NCBI GenBank assembly: GCA_030374735.1
Contig: JASCIV010000439.1
Span: 1-20,169, forward strand
DNA from: Gracilaria caudata
Lineage: Eukaryota; Rhodophyta; Florideophyceae; Gracilariales; Gracilariaceae
Direction: 5' to 3'
DNA length: 20,169 bases
Below the pieces are notes generated by a model. The model saw only the letters and a program-made list of their open reading frames with translations. It was not told the DNA's origin and did no database searches. Shown here one piece after another: positions 8,516-16,067 of this stretch. Numbering within the stretch: the stretch's first letter is position 1; every line of letters begins with the position of its first letter. The translations under genes were made by a program, and so were the position numbers.

Positions 8516-8558
8516 ATCTATGCATTTCTAATCCATCATGGATTAGAAATGCATAGAT
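8516..8558. repeat. perfect hairpin, 20-bp arms, 3-nt loop
   Basis: ATCTATGCATTTCTAATCCA (8516-8535), loop TCA (8536-8538), and the exact reverse complement at 8539-8558. Such a long uninterrupted stem with a tiny loop is far beyond chance. Confidence 0.95.
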
Positions 8559-8822
8559 TACAAGACAAATCAGGTGTCAGCATCTTTAAAGAACAGCATT
8601 ACTCGAAGTGTACAACAGTACACCTGTACCGTAAACTCTGTAGAATAGATCACGTTCAGCCCGCCTAACAAGTCCACCCGCCAAGTTGTTTCCATGCGGA
8701 AGCAGTTGTTGTGGCTTTGGAATGTGGAGAACGCTCGACCGCCGACCATGCTTCCTCAAACAGGTCTTGAATGGAGACCGTCTCCTTTCGGGGTAAAGCC
8801 ACACTGAAAGGTACAACCTCGG

Positions 8823-10005
8823 ATGGACATTATCAAACACTTAGCAAGCAGCGCTCTTGCTGAAACACAACTCTATGATGTGGAGTTCTTTGACGAGGGA
8901 GCCTTCAACAAGTTGTATTTGATTCGATCCTCAAAAGGAGAGTTCATTATGCGCGTGTCGCTCCCCGTAGACCCGCGTTTCAAGACACTGAGCGAGGTAG
9001 CTACTCTTGAGTTCGTGCGCCACAACACTGATGTGCCGATTCCTAAGGTACTTGCATATGACGCCTCTGCCGACAACGAACTGGGCTTCGAATGGATTAT
9101 CATGGAACGCATGCCGGGAAAATCGCTTGTAAGTCAGTGGAGAACGATGCCATTCTCGAAGAAAGAGGTTTTGGTGAAACGTATAGCATGTTTTTCGGCT
9201 TCGATCTTCAGCCACAAGTTTAATCATGTTGGCAATATTTTTCACTCTGAGAGCCGTGATGATCCCTCTATTACATTGCCAACAGATTTTGTTGTCGACA
9301 GGATTGTTTCGATGGAGGTTTTCTGGGGTGATCACCTAACTCACAACGTGGCTAGAGGTCCGTTCAAGTCAAGTCAAGAATGGCTTTTCGCACGTCTTCT
9401 TTTCCATCAAAAGACTAGAGCGAATTTTGAAGAACTGCAATGATGAAGATGAGCTTGACGATGCAAAGAGAATAGCTCAGAACATACACAAGCTCGTCGC
9501 GCTTGTGCCGATGGTATTTCCTTCAAGCCCGGAGGATAGCCCCGAATCCACTGCTCTCCTGCATGATGACATATCACAAGCCAATGTTCTGGTGAATGAG
9601 GATGGAGATCTTTCGGCTATTGTGGACTGGGAATGTGTGTCAGCACTGGCGTTGTGGAAGGTTTGCCAGTTGCCTGTGTTCCTCGAAGGCAGAGAGCGAA
9701 ATGAGAAGCCTGTGAAAGACGATTACGCCCATGACGAAAACGGAGAACCCAACGAACTGTTCTGGGAGCACCTTTTGGAGTATGAACAGACTCAACTGCG
9801 TGGTATCTTTCTGGGCGAAATGAAACGCATCGAGCCGGAATGGATTAAGACATATTGCTCTAGCTCTAATGAGAGAAAGGCAGATACAGAACTGGCCATA
9901 CAACAGTGCGACAACGAACTTTGCATCAAACTACTTGGTGAATGGTTGGACACAGTTTCACAAGGTGATGATGTTGTCAGCCTGAAGAAAAATCTTGTGA
10001 CGTGA
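8823..10005 (+). pseudogene. APH-family (aminoglycoside phosphotransferase-like) kinase, one frameshift
   Basis: Two consecutive frames together make one protein of the eukaryotic, mainly fungal APH-like family (kinase fold, ATP-dependent phosphotransfer, substrate unknown). Part 1 (8823-9443, 206 codons) holds the N-lobe: EFFDEGAFNKLYLIRSS, GEFIMRVSLP with the likely ATP-binding region, SEVATLEFVRHNTDVPIPKV, LGFEWIIMERMPGKSL. Part 2 lies one base out of register, opening upstream of 9427 (about LERILKNCNDEDELDDAKR) and ending with TGA at 10003-10005. It contains the catalytic loop HDDISQANVL (about 9562-9591), the metal-binding IVDWECVSALALWKVCQ (DWE at 9625) and NELFWEHLLEYEQTQLRGIF. The family has these parts in this order and spacing, so a single extra base around 9405-9420 (near CATCAAAAGAC) explains the break. 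Catalytic residues are intact, which suggests recent inactivation or an assembly indel. No GT-AG intron of usable size fits the junction. ATG 8823 is the first in frame. Confidence 0.85.
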
Positions 10006-10164
10006 TGTGTAAAACATCATCAATAGGGCGTACTATAAGGCTTCTTGATCAGTCAGCCGCAAGACGCTACTTATACCCAGCCGCTTCTCCTTCATCTATT
10101 AAGTCCGAACTATGCCTAGCAAGCAATGGCCTCACTACTACTCTGGTTTGAATTGGAGCGTTTC

Positions 10165-10262
10165 TGTGAAGTGCCTCCCCGCAGAGCTTCGGAGGGTGAT
10201 CATCTGTCTACAAGCACGCTGAACACTGCACTATTCAGGCAAACAAGAGAACGAAAGGAGCA
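10165..10262 (+). repeat. short dispersed repeat, copy 2 (partner 3275-3370)
   Basis: See 3275-3370. Here it lies about 160 bp downstream of the APH-like gene, again close to kinase-type coding sequence. Confidence 0.6.
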
Positions 10263-10292
10263 GAAAACCATGACACGAATTTTACAAGGGTG

Positions 10293-10368
10293 AGCACTCG
10301 CGGTAGGATTTGAAACAGTATGGTCCAGGCGCTAGCGATCATATGCTTGAACCACGACCGCGAGTGCT
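10293..10368. repeat. 76-bp inverted repeat with 12-bp perfect arms
   Basis: AGCACTCGCGGT (10293-10304) is matched by ACCGCGAGTGCT (10357-10368). The inside can pair further in part (TGGTCCAGGC at 10321 against GCTTGAACCA at 10345-10354) and contains CATATG, GATC and GCTAGC palindromes. It has tRNA-like length and weak A/B-box resemblance on the minus strand, but the T-stem does not pair (see rejected items). The proposed ATG of the next gene (10343) lies inside it. Confidence 0.75.
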
Positions 10369-10969
10369 GAAAGGCAGCAGTAATCGTGGTCCCCCCGTCA
10401 TTTTTCGCGAGGGAAACAAAAACATACAACAGCACAACAGGCGGCCACGGTTTTTACGCTGTCAACAAACGGCTATTATTCTGTTGAGGATCCTGACGAA
10501 TGTCCGGATTCATGATGCAGATAGAGTAGTGCTCCGCGCAGCATTTTGGGAGCGTGACAAGATGATGGCTGAGGCGCTTTTCGGCGAGGAGGCGGCGAGG
10601 GTGACACAAACCGCGTGAGTGCTCGCCAAAGCTTTCTCTCTTTGCGCTGTTCCCACAGCCTGGGCAATTCAAAACATTCGTTGCAGTTTCGATACACGGT
10701 TGTGCGCGTTCCGGAATGAACGTGGTGGTGATAGAACTGCCGGTTGAGGATGGGTTTAGCCCCAAACGATACTGGTCGCAATCGCGTTGGTGAGACAGAC
10801 CGTGGACGCGTGGTAAGGAGGATTTTTGAGTGACTGTTCGGCTGTGGAGATGGTAGATAATTTACAAGACTGCATATCCGCGAGCGGCAGGGGCTCTTTT
10901 TTGCACATCAGGAAAGCCGGGACGGAAGGACAGGATTGGTGCTTGCGGGAAGCAGAGAAATGGACTTGA
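10343..10969 (+). CDS. small spliced hypothetical gene, three exons
   Basis: Exons 10343-10600, 10659-10789 and 10912-10969 give 447 nt, exactly 149 codons, with TGA at 10967-10969. Exon 1 contains TAIILLRILTNVRIHDADRV and VLRAAFWERDKMMAEALFGE. Exon 2 reads PGQFKTFVAVSIHGCARSG, then MNVVVIELPVEDGFSPKRYW. Exon 3 reads KAGTEGQDWCLREAEKWT. Intron 1 is 58 bp, GTGACA to a strong acceptor (TTCTCTCTTTGCGCTGTTCCCACAG in outline, at 10633-10658). A nearby GTGAGT donor at 10615 scores better but breaks the frame. Intron 2 is 122 bp, GTGAGA to CTCTTTTTTGCACATCAG. No domain recognised; the product would be 148 residues without a signal peptide or membrane span. Start and first donor are the weakest points; exons 2 and 3 and their acceptors are better supported. 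Confidence 0.4.
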
Positions 10970-11041
10970 GAAGGAACAGATGGCTGCTAACGTGAAGCTG
11001 GGAGTGAAGAGCTTCTTCCTCCTTTCGTCGCCGCTCCTCCC

Positions 11042-11078
11042 CCCCGCCCCCCCAGGGGAAAGGTAATGGGGGGCGGGG
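11042..11078. repeat. G/C-run inverted repeat
   Basis: CCCCGCCCCCC (11042-11052) faces GGGGGGCGGGG (11068-11078) across 15 bases. G-runs continue to about 11135 (TGGGGGGAG, GGAGGGGGGTGG). It can form a very stable hairpin or quadruplex/i-motif, and it separates the small spliced gene from the duplicated blocks. Confidence 0.75.
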
Positions 11079-11212
11079 AAGTGAGAGGATCTGGCCGAGA
11101 GTGGGGGGAGCTGGGCGGAGGGGGGTGGAGCGGCGCTCTAGTATAGGTTCCTTAAAAGCTCGGGGGCACAGTTTGCTCCGCGGTGGCGTTCAGGTCCAGC
11201 CCTTTAATTGAT

Positions 11213-11478
11213 AACTAATCGATCTACTTCCTACAAAAGACGCGTTGTGTATCCAGACGGGGCCATCTGTGACCCTTTATTGTGATCTGGGAACTGTTCT
11301 GTCTCCGCCCCGAAGTACTGACGGAACAGGTACCATGACGGGAACGCCGTATGAGCCAAATTTGTCTCAGCGCTCATAATCGTGGAGTTCTAACTCCATC
11401 ATGGGATTAGACAGGTGGACAGACAGATATTCATAGTCTGTCATTCATCGAAGCGTTTTGTGCGCTTCTTCCACGGTG
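11213..11478 (+). repeat. dispersed duplicate B, copy 1 (partner 13077-13347)
   Basis: Starts TAATCGATCTACTTCCTAC and includes GACGCGTTGTGTATCCAGAC, ATCTGTGACCCTTT, CGCTCATAATCGTGGAGTTC and GACAGATATTCA. Copy 2 at 13077-13347 shares all of these with substitutions and short indels (an extra GACCG and a duplicated ACCGACGGT in copy 2). No frame is conserved convincingly in both copies. Confidence 0.85.
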
Positions 11479-11487
11479 AAAAGCGAA

Positions 11488-12052
11488 GGTAAAGTTAAAG
11501 TTAACCTTCACTGACCCCTTTACCTTTTTGATGTCAATATCTACGGTTGACCGCGAAGACAGCTGGGAACGTTTGGGGCGTTTGAATGTTCTGCGGAAGA
11601 CGGAAGAGCGGACATCAAAATGTTTGGTGAGGCAGTGTACGAGCAGCTAAGGGACTTTTATGAACGAGGCAAATGCCCTCTTTGTTTTAGTGCACGGGGA
11701 CTTGCCCGACAACTGGATCAAAGTGGAATGTGGTAGCTTTGTTCTTTTCGATTGGGGAAGTGCACGAATAGACATTCCCCTGTGCGACACTCTGGCTCTG
11801 GAAGAGGACATAAGCTCCAAAACCATGGAGCAGTACCTTCAACTATGGGAGACGTATGCATCACCATCTGAAATGCGATCATTGTTTGACACAGTATTAG
11901 TATCCATCAAAATCAAACTAGCATGGGTGTTGGGTACGTACAAGGAGTTAGCGGAATCCACTGCAACGAAGCTACTGGATGATATGGAGGCGGAAATGCT
12001 GAAAGAATTGCTGTTAGAAGCGAGAGAAGCAGAATCGAGAAAGAAGAGTTGA
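11488..12052 (+). pseudogene. kinase-like (APH/choline-kinase-type) remnant with two frameshifts
   Basis: Coding sense continues across three frames: VKLKLTFTDPFTFLMSISTV and DREDSWERLGRLNVLRKTEE (to about 11610), DIKMFGEAVYEQLRDFYERG (about 11611-11670), then ALFVLVHGDLPDNWIK, FVLFDWGSARIDIPLCDTLA and the C-terminus ending ESRKKS (stop 12050-12052). HGDLPDN and FDWG are the catalytic-loop and metal-binding signatures of the APH/choline-kinase fold. The first frame stops at TAA 11648-11650 and the second in the kinase region, so only the last part is an ORF (11660-12052). It is less similar to the gene at 8823 than to its own duplicate at 2824, so it is a separate subfamily. The N-lobe with the ATP-binding lysine was not found. 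It is a decayed gene, and its last 220 bp were copied to or from 2.8 kb. Confidence 0.65.
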
Positions 12053-12236
12053 AGTAGATTCCCATGAAGTTGTGCAATTTGTTTAATCACTAAGGCAATA
12101 ATTCTACTTTTTCTTGGTCATGAGTGACAGTACCAAGCTTTGATACAAGAAAAACGCAGATTGAAGAAAGAAGCAATTGACTTCAAGTATGATAGCGGGT
12201 CCAGAAAGACTGGAGCGCTTGAATTGCCGCTGCGAT
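11829..12236 (+). repeat. dispersed duplicate, copy 2 (partner 2824-3222)
   Basis: See 2824-3222. This copy is the more complete context, since the kinase-like frame extends upstream of the duplicated part. Confidence 0.85.
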
Positions 12237-12291
12237 TGAGAGAGGAGAACTGTGCTCTGGCTTTGAAGCCAAACCGATGGTGACACCCTCA

Positions 12292-12824
12292 TCATTTGGC
12301 TTCTTTCTTTTTAGAAGTTCCTGCACAGTTGTCTATCATTTGATGGATCTTCTCATGCTTGTCGCGCGATGATTCGTTGAAGAACTCTACCTTGCATTTC
12401 GGTTTGCGACACTTGAACGGCCTTGGTTTCTGCGTTAACAGATTACGATATGGTAGGTTATTAGCAAGTCGTTGGATAGTTTACCCTTGTACGCTGGGCC
12501 AGTGGTGAATATCGCCGAGTACTTACGTGAACTTTGTCCATATGCTGCTGTAAAGACTTCCTCTCCTTGGAAGTGTAGTCGCATTTGGGACAAGCATTGG
12601 GGCCTTTGTTACCTGGAAAGCCTCCCTTGTGCATCTTGTCACGGTGTCTTGAAAAGGAAGCTAAAACAATTCTTGAGCAGTTAAGTAAAACAGTGAGGTG
12701 CGTGGAACAAAGGAGTTGAATGGAGCGTAGGGAAACAGGGAAAATCATACTTTCTGCGTTCCAACGCTGGGCATTTGAAAGATATCGCCGGAGTCTGAGA
12801 ACTAGAACCCTGTCCGGACGACAT
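12292..12824 (-). CDS. spliced C2H2 zinc-finger protein
   Basis: Minus strand. The last exon (12429-12292) reads KPRPFKCRKPKCKVEFFNES, SRDKHEKIHQMIDNCAGTSK and KKEAK, stop TGA 12292-12294: a C-x4-C-x12-H-x3-H finger. The preceding exon (12660-12527) contains NACPKCDYTSKERKSLQQHM and DKVH, a C-x2-C-x12-H-x4-H finger, preceded by SFSRHRDKMHKGG, the His half of a possible further finger. The 97-bp intron between them (12430-12526) has a perfect GTAAGT donor and a GTTAACGCAG acceptor and joins in phase 0. Upstream, TTGTTTTAG at 12661 is a plausible acceptor; ATG at 12822-12824 (MSSGQGSSSQTPAISFKCP) may be the start, but the first junction is unresolved. Role: sequence-specific nucleic-acid binding, probably nuclear. 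Roughly 100 residues, short for a transcription factor. The two finger exons are secure; the N-terminus is not. Confidence 0.7.
12430..12526 (-). other. 97-bp spliceosomal intron in the zinc-finger gene
   Basis: GTAAGT at 12526-12521 and CGCAG ending at 12430, minus strand. It joins ...HMDKVH to KPRPFKC... without changing frame, and both sides are zinc fingers. This is the best evidence in the window that the organism splices. Confidence 0.8.
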
Positions 12825-13076
12825 TGCCCAAATTCGAATATGGTCAGGGCAGGGGGTGATGTTGAAGTGATGCAACAAAGTGCAGCGGATTTCTTCTCTC
12901 ACCAAGCAACCGTCTAGAGACGCCCAAGCTCATCACAGACCCGAGTATACACAAGCTATACCAATAATATCTATATAGATGAAACGAGACATTTGTCACC
13001 AAGACAGATGATCACGAAAGCTGTATTTTGTGCAAGGATTTTCGCACGCGAAAGGTTGTACCCTTGTACCAGGTAA

Positions 13077-13347
13077 TAATCGATCTACTTCCTACGAGAG
13101 ACGCGTTGTGTATCCAGACGGAGCCATCTGTGACCCTTTTGACCGTTGTGATCTGGGAACTGTTCCGCCTCCGTCCCGAAATACCGACGGTACCGACGGT
13201 ACCATGACGAGAACGCCGTATGAGGCAAATATCTCTCTCAGCGCTCATAATCGTGGAGTTCTAACTCCATCATGGGGTTAGACAGGTGGGCAGACAGATA
13301 TTCAGTCTGCAATTCATCGAAGCGTTTCGCGCGCTCCTTCGACAGTG
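13077..13347 (+). repeat. dispersed duplicate B, copy 2 (partner 11213-11478)
   Basis: See 11213-11478. The two copies lie in the same orientation, 1.86 kb apart, and bracket the kinase remnant and the zinc-finger gene. Confidence 0.85.
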
Positions 13348-13682
13348 AACAACATGGCGGGATACGGGAGATGAGCAGCAAGAGAGAAGAATATGGACAT
13401 ATTTCACCTGAGACTATCGGACTAAGTATACGAAGATATTCTGGACACATGTGCTCGCGCACCTATCAATGCATTAGTCTCAAGAGCCGCAGTGGAATGG
13501 ATTTCGACACACAGTTCCAAACAAAACAGCGTGGCCGAAACCCAAAGCCAGAGAGAATCGTACCCATTAATGGGGTGTTATTGTTTAGACGGGAGAGGTT
13601 CTCACCAGCTGAGACACCCGGACGTGAACCGACTCGATCAAAGGCGGTTGTCATCAACAGTCTAAGGCAGTTAGTAGTTTAG
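13272..13682 (+). CDS. hypothetical ORF, doubtful
   Basis: 136 codons starting MGLDRWADRYSVCNSSKRF, polar and basic, without motif (REMSSKREEYGHISPETIGL, TKQRGRNPKPERIVPINGVL). Its first 75 bp lie in duplicate B, where the other copy has a stop after the same start, so a conserved start is unlikely. Its 3' end overlaps the 3' end of the helical-repeat gene by 29 bp on the opposite strand. It may be a fragment of a spliced gene or chance. Confidence 0.25.
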   Translation: MGLDRWADRYSVCNSSKRFARSFDSEQHGGIREMSSKREEYGHISPETIGLSIRRYSGHMCSRTYQCISLKSRSGMDFDTQFQTKQRGRNPKPERIVPINGVLLFRRERFSPAETPGREPTRSKAVVINSLRQLVV

Positions 13683-14640
13683 GTGACGAGAGGCAGGCAA
13701 GGAGGTCGACACATCTGTGTTGTATCTGTAGGTTGTCGGCGAACAGCAAAGAAATCTCCGCTATGACCGCACTAGCATCTGATCGCACAAACAAGGGCAG
13801 CACTTCCTTCCGGGTGAATACGACTTTGAGAGCATCTAACACTGTGATAGTGTGATCCGGACTGCGACAGGCCATGGTGTCTGTACAACGGAGGACAGTT
13901 GAGACCTCATTGGCACTCAGGGAGAAAGCTGTGGAATCCAGACGCGCACGCTCACACGCATCGACCACGAGGGCGACTAGATACAACAGCAGCGGCCACA
14001 GGTCCACTTCCAAGCCCGGCGACTTCAAGAGGGAGAGGGCAGTGTTGAGCAAAGCACGCGCGCGGCTTGCCGTTTGGACCGGCAGAATGCGGGCGCACTG
14101 CTCATCGCGTAAGAGTTTAAGGAGATGTTCAAGGGCCGGAGTGGGGTGCTCGAGAGCTGAGACGGCGTCCATAACAGCACACATAATGGCATTGTGATGG
14201 GTTGTGAAGTCCGGCTTTTCGGAAGCACGGAGCGCTACGAGCAGGTTTGGAAGGAGGGCGGCGACGGTTTGGAACTCGGCGGCGTTGGGTCGATTGAGCA
14301 CATCTAGCGCGGGTTGGAAGACGGCGTGCGCTAATCGCGGGTGGGGAGTGGATACGTGAAGCGAGTGGGCGATTTCTCTCCATGCGGCGTGACGAACTGG
14401 CGGGTGCTGATGATCGAGTTGACGAAGGGCGGGTGGCAGTTCGACGGGCTCTGGAGGTAGCTCTTCATTGAAGGAAAGACGACGGCGGCACTTGACGGGG
14501 GATCCGGACAGAGCAAGCAACGAGGGACGCTTCTTGTCGTCGGCGCAGCGGAGCGGGGCAGGCGGTGGGGCGGAGACCCTTCGCGAGCTCCCGCTGAATA
14601 GGAACGGCTGCGGCGGTGATACCGGCGTGCAGGGAGCCAT
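13654..14640 (-). CDS. helical-repeat (HEAT/ARM-like) protein with N-terminal CDK-type motifs
   Basis: An intronless 328-residue frame with ATG at 14638-14640 and TGA at 13654-13656. Residues 1-70 are disordered (Pro/Ser/Arg) and carry RRVS (20-23), SPVK (47-50) and CRRRLSF (51-57). An SPxK site beside an RxL-type motif is typical of cyclin-CDK substrates. From about 70 to the end the protein is Leu/Ala-rich amphipathic helices, e.g. HPPVRHAAWREIAHSLHV, FQTVAALLPNLLVALRASEK, LWPLLLYLVALVVDACERAR and VIAEISLLFADNLQIQHRCV, consistent with HEAT or ARM repeats that serve as a protein-binding scaffold. It ends CLSSPKLLTALDC mid-solenoid, so the C-terminus may be truncated or continue in an unseen exon; the duplicated block lies right behind it. 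Family not recognised. A cell-cycle link is inferred only from the two motifs. Confidence 0.65.
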   Translation of the reverse strand: MAPCTPVSPPQPFLFSGSSRRVSAPPPAPLRCADDKKRPSLLALSGSPVKCRRRLSFNEELPPEPVELPPALRQLDHQHPPVRHAAWREIAHSLHVSTPHPRLAHAVFQPALDVLNRPNAAEFQTVAALLPNLLVALRASEKPDFTTHHNAIMCAVMDAVSALEHPTPALEHLLKLLRDEQCARILPVQTASRARALLNTALSLLKSPGLEVDLWPLLLYLVALVVDACERARLDSTAFSLSANEVSTVLRCTDTMACRSPDHTITVLDALKVVFTRKEVLPLFVRSDASAVIAEISLLFADNLQIQHRCVDLLACLSSPKLLTALDC

Positions 14641-14642
14641 CT

Positions 14643-14720
14643 ACTGCGGGCGGAGGGGAGAAGGGGGGGAGGAAGGGAAGGGGAGGGAAAGGGGAAAGGG
14701 GGGGTGGGAGGGCGGGGGAG
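14643..14720. promoter_or_regulatory. G-rich polypurine tract upstream of the helical-repeat gene
   Basis: Almost pure purine on the plus strand with many runs of 3-8 G (GGGCGGAGGGGAGAA, GGGGAAAGGGGGGGTGGGAG), hence a pyrimidine tract in the likely 5' UTR/core promoter of the minus-strand gene, whose ATG is at 14640. It meets the usual pattern for G-quadruplex formation several times over. Promoter function is inferred from position. Confidence 0.5.
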
Positions 14721-15212
14721 GACGCGAGCGATGGATGAAGTGCAGTGTGGCAGTCGGCGGGAGGGGGCAAGGGTGTTTCATATGGGGCAAGCGAGCGCGA
14801 CGGGTGTAGGCATTAGTACGAAGGCTGCTCGGCTTTGGTTCCCGCCACGAGGCACGCGCGCGTTCAAAATCAAAAAGCGACGCGTTTTGAAAAAAGCGCG
14901 CGCTCACCGACGCGCGGCGCGGCGCTGGCGCGCGGCGCGTGCCAACTGGCGGCCGTGCCGCGCGGCGAGAGCTGCGCTGGACAGTTCTGTAAATTGAACT
15001 GCTTCTGCGCGCGGTGCGGCACCGTTAACCTGCCGACCACTTGCACCGTCGTGCTCGGCCTGCCAGGCGGCGGCGGCCTACAGTGCCCGCAGATAAAGAT
15101 TTTCGAAGGTGCGCGGTGCTCCAGCGCGTTGAAGCGTGTCCGACGGAATCGACTGCTGCGCGAGCGCAGTGCGATTTGATTCACATGCTCAACTGCCGCC
15201 GCTGCGCTTCAT
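14721..15212. other. GC-rich region between divergent reading frames
   Basis: Very CpG-rich (GCGCGCGGCGCGTGCC around 14930-14945). A TTCAAAA...TTTTGAA inverted repeat (14863-14892) surrounds one ACGCGT (14880-14885). ORFs here run through all frames because stops are rare in such sequence, and none shows a domain. It is likely upstream regulatory DNA of the gene ending at 14640. Confidence 0.4.
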
Positions 15213-15551
15213 ATGATACCCGCCCGCGCCCCTTCGCACACACCCCCGTCAGGCGCACGATATGCCGTGGCCCAATTCACAACTGCTTTGGCAACGGCTG
15301 CCATTTGCACGCCTTTGCCCAACGACGTTCGACGCTGTCCCACCCGCTGCGTTCCGCTATATTCCGCCCACTGCGGTTGGTGCCGCCGAGGCCGCGCCAA
15401 GGCCACGCCAAGGCCAACAATAAAAACTGCGATAAGTTTGCTTGGCGTGCGTCCCCGATTTGGCAGATTTCTTTGCTCCTTTATCGTTGGCCCACCCGTC
15501 GCCATGCTGTCTGACGCCAACGTATCACCGCGCATGCCTGTCGTCGGTTAA
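15213..15551 (+). CDS. hypothetical ORF, 112 codons, doubtful
   Basis: ATG at 15213, stop at 15549-15551. The N-terminal half is Pro/Arg/Thr-rich; the C-terminal part reads TIKTAISLLGVRPRFGRFLC, then SFIVGPPVAMLSDANVSPRM, and looks more protein-like than its surroundings. A 108-codon minus-strand ORF covers the same DNA. No family recognised, no intron signals needed. It may be a shadow of GC-rich DNA. Confidence 0.25.
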   Translation: MIPARAPSHTPPSGARYAVAQFTTALATAAICTPLPNDVRRCPTRCVPLYSAHCGWCRRGRAKATPRPTIKTAISLLGVRPRFGRFLCSFIVGPPVAMLSDANVSPRMPVVG

Positions 15552-15752
15552 ATTTACGTTCTCCGCCATGTCCGGCGGAGCGTCCTAAGCTACCAAGGGT
15601 ACGAAGGGTGGCTTTGTTGTCACAGCCCCATTACGATGCCGCCACTCCAACACGCAAAGCTACGATCGATGTAAGCAGATGCTGTACGTACCCCCTCGTT
15701 TCTGCCAACTTTCGAGTTCGAGCCGAGTCTATTCCTGTTACAGCCGCCACTC

Positions 15753-15998
15753 CTAATTCTGTACTGCGCGAGAATGTGTACACAACTTGCCCCTCATGTG
15801 CAACTCGCTCTCTGCATCGCTTGGAGCAGCACAAAGCGTTGCAACTCGTATGATGATACATGATGGCCACCAATCCATGCAAGCAAAAAGGCTCTCAACG
15901 CGCAACCACCACGCAGCGAGTGCTTGCTGCTCACCAAATCTCAAGATCTGCGAGACGCAATCACTTGTTTGCTACGTTGCACTTACAACTCCCTGCAT
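15753..15998 (-). CDS. possible small spliced gene
   Basis: ATG CAG GGA GTT (15998-15987) is followed at once by GTAAGT, and 39 bp later by GTCTCGCAG, after which the frame stays open in phase 0 (15947-15753): FGEQQALAAWWLRVESLFAC, MDWWPSCIIIRVATLCAAPS, DAESELHMRGKLC. The splice sites are excellent but 39 bp is shorter than most introns, and another minus frame over 15631-15790 is equally open. Function unknown. Confidence 0.25.
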
Positions 15999-16067
15999 TT
16001 ATCGAATAGCGAGCGAGCTATCGGCTGCTGAACCGTTCAAACCTTTATTAGCGCACTCTCGTGTGCC

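Larger units (their letters stand above)
8386..8822. other. upstream region of the APH-family gene
   Basis: No supported gene. It carries two perfect hairpins (8479-8558) and CTGTACCGTA twice, near 8453 and 8624, the second followed by AACTCTGTAG. An 84-codon minus-strand ORF (8586-8840) lacks recognisable features and overlaps the start of the APH gene. Confidence 0.5.

Noticed and set aside
9377..9443. Short intron in the APH-like gene instead of a frameshift
   Set aside because: The only nearby GT...AG pair leaves about 20 bases, too short to splice, and joining it creates a stop. Both flanks already match the family without missing residues.
10003..10025. TGATGT-GTAAA-ACATCA hairpin after the APH-like gene as a terminator
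   Set aside because: The genome is eukaryotic, the stem is 6 bp and there is no following T-run; likely chance.
10293..10368. Possible tRNA gene on the minus strand (12-bp acceptor-like arms, tRNA length, GTTTCAAATCC resembling a B box)
   Set aside because: The T-stem has only one pair, position 53 is not G, and the D-stem does not form. Box A matches are approximate. It is better described as an imperfect inverted repeat.
14880..14885. ACGCGT as a cell-cycle (MCB-type) promoter element of the helical-repeat gene
   Set aside because: A single copy, and the same hexamer occurs elsewhere in the window (within both B repeats and near 5020), so it is not informative alone.
14465..15514. Many overlapping ORFs of about 100 codons on both strands
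   Set aside because: GC-rich DNA with few stops; the translations are Pro/Arg/Gly/Ala low complexity, mutually exclusive and without domains.
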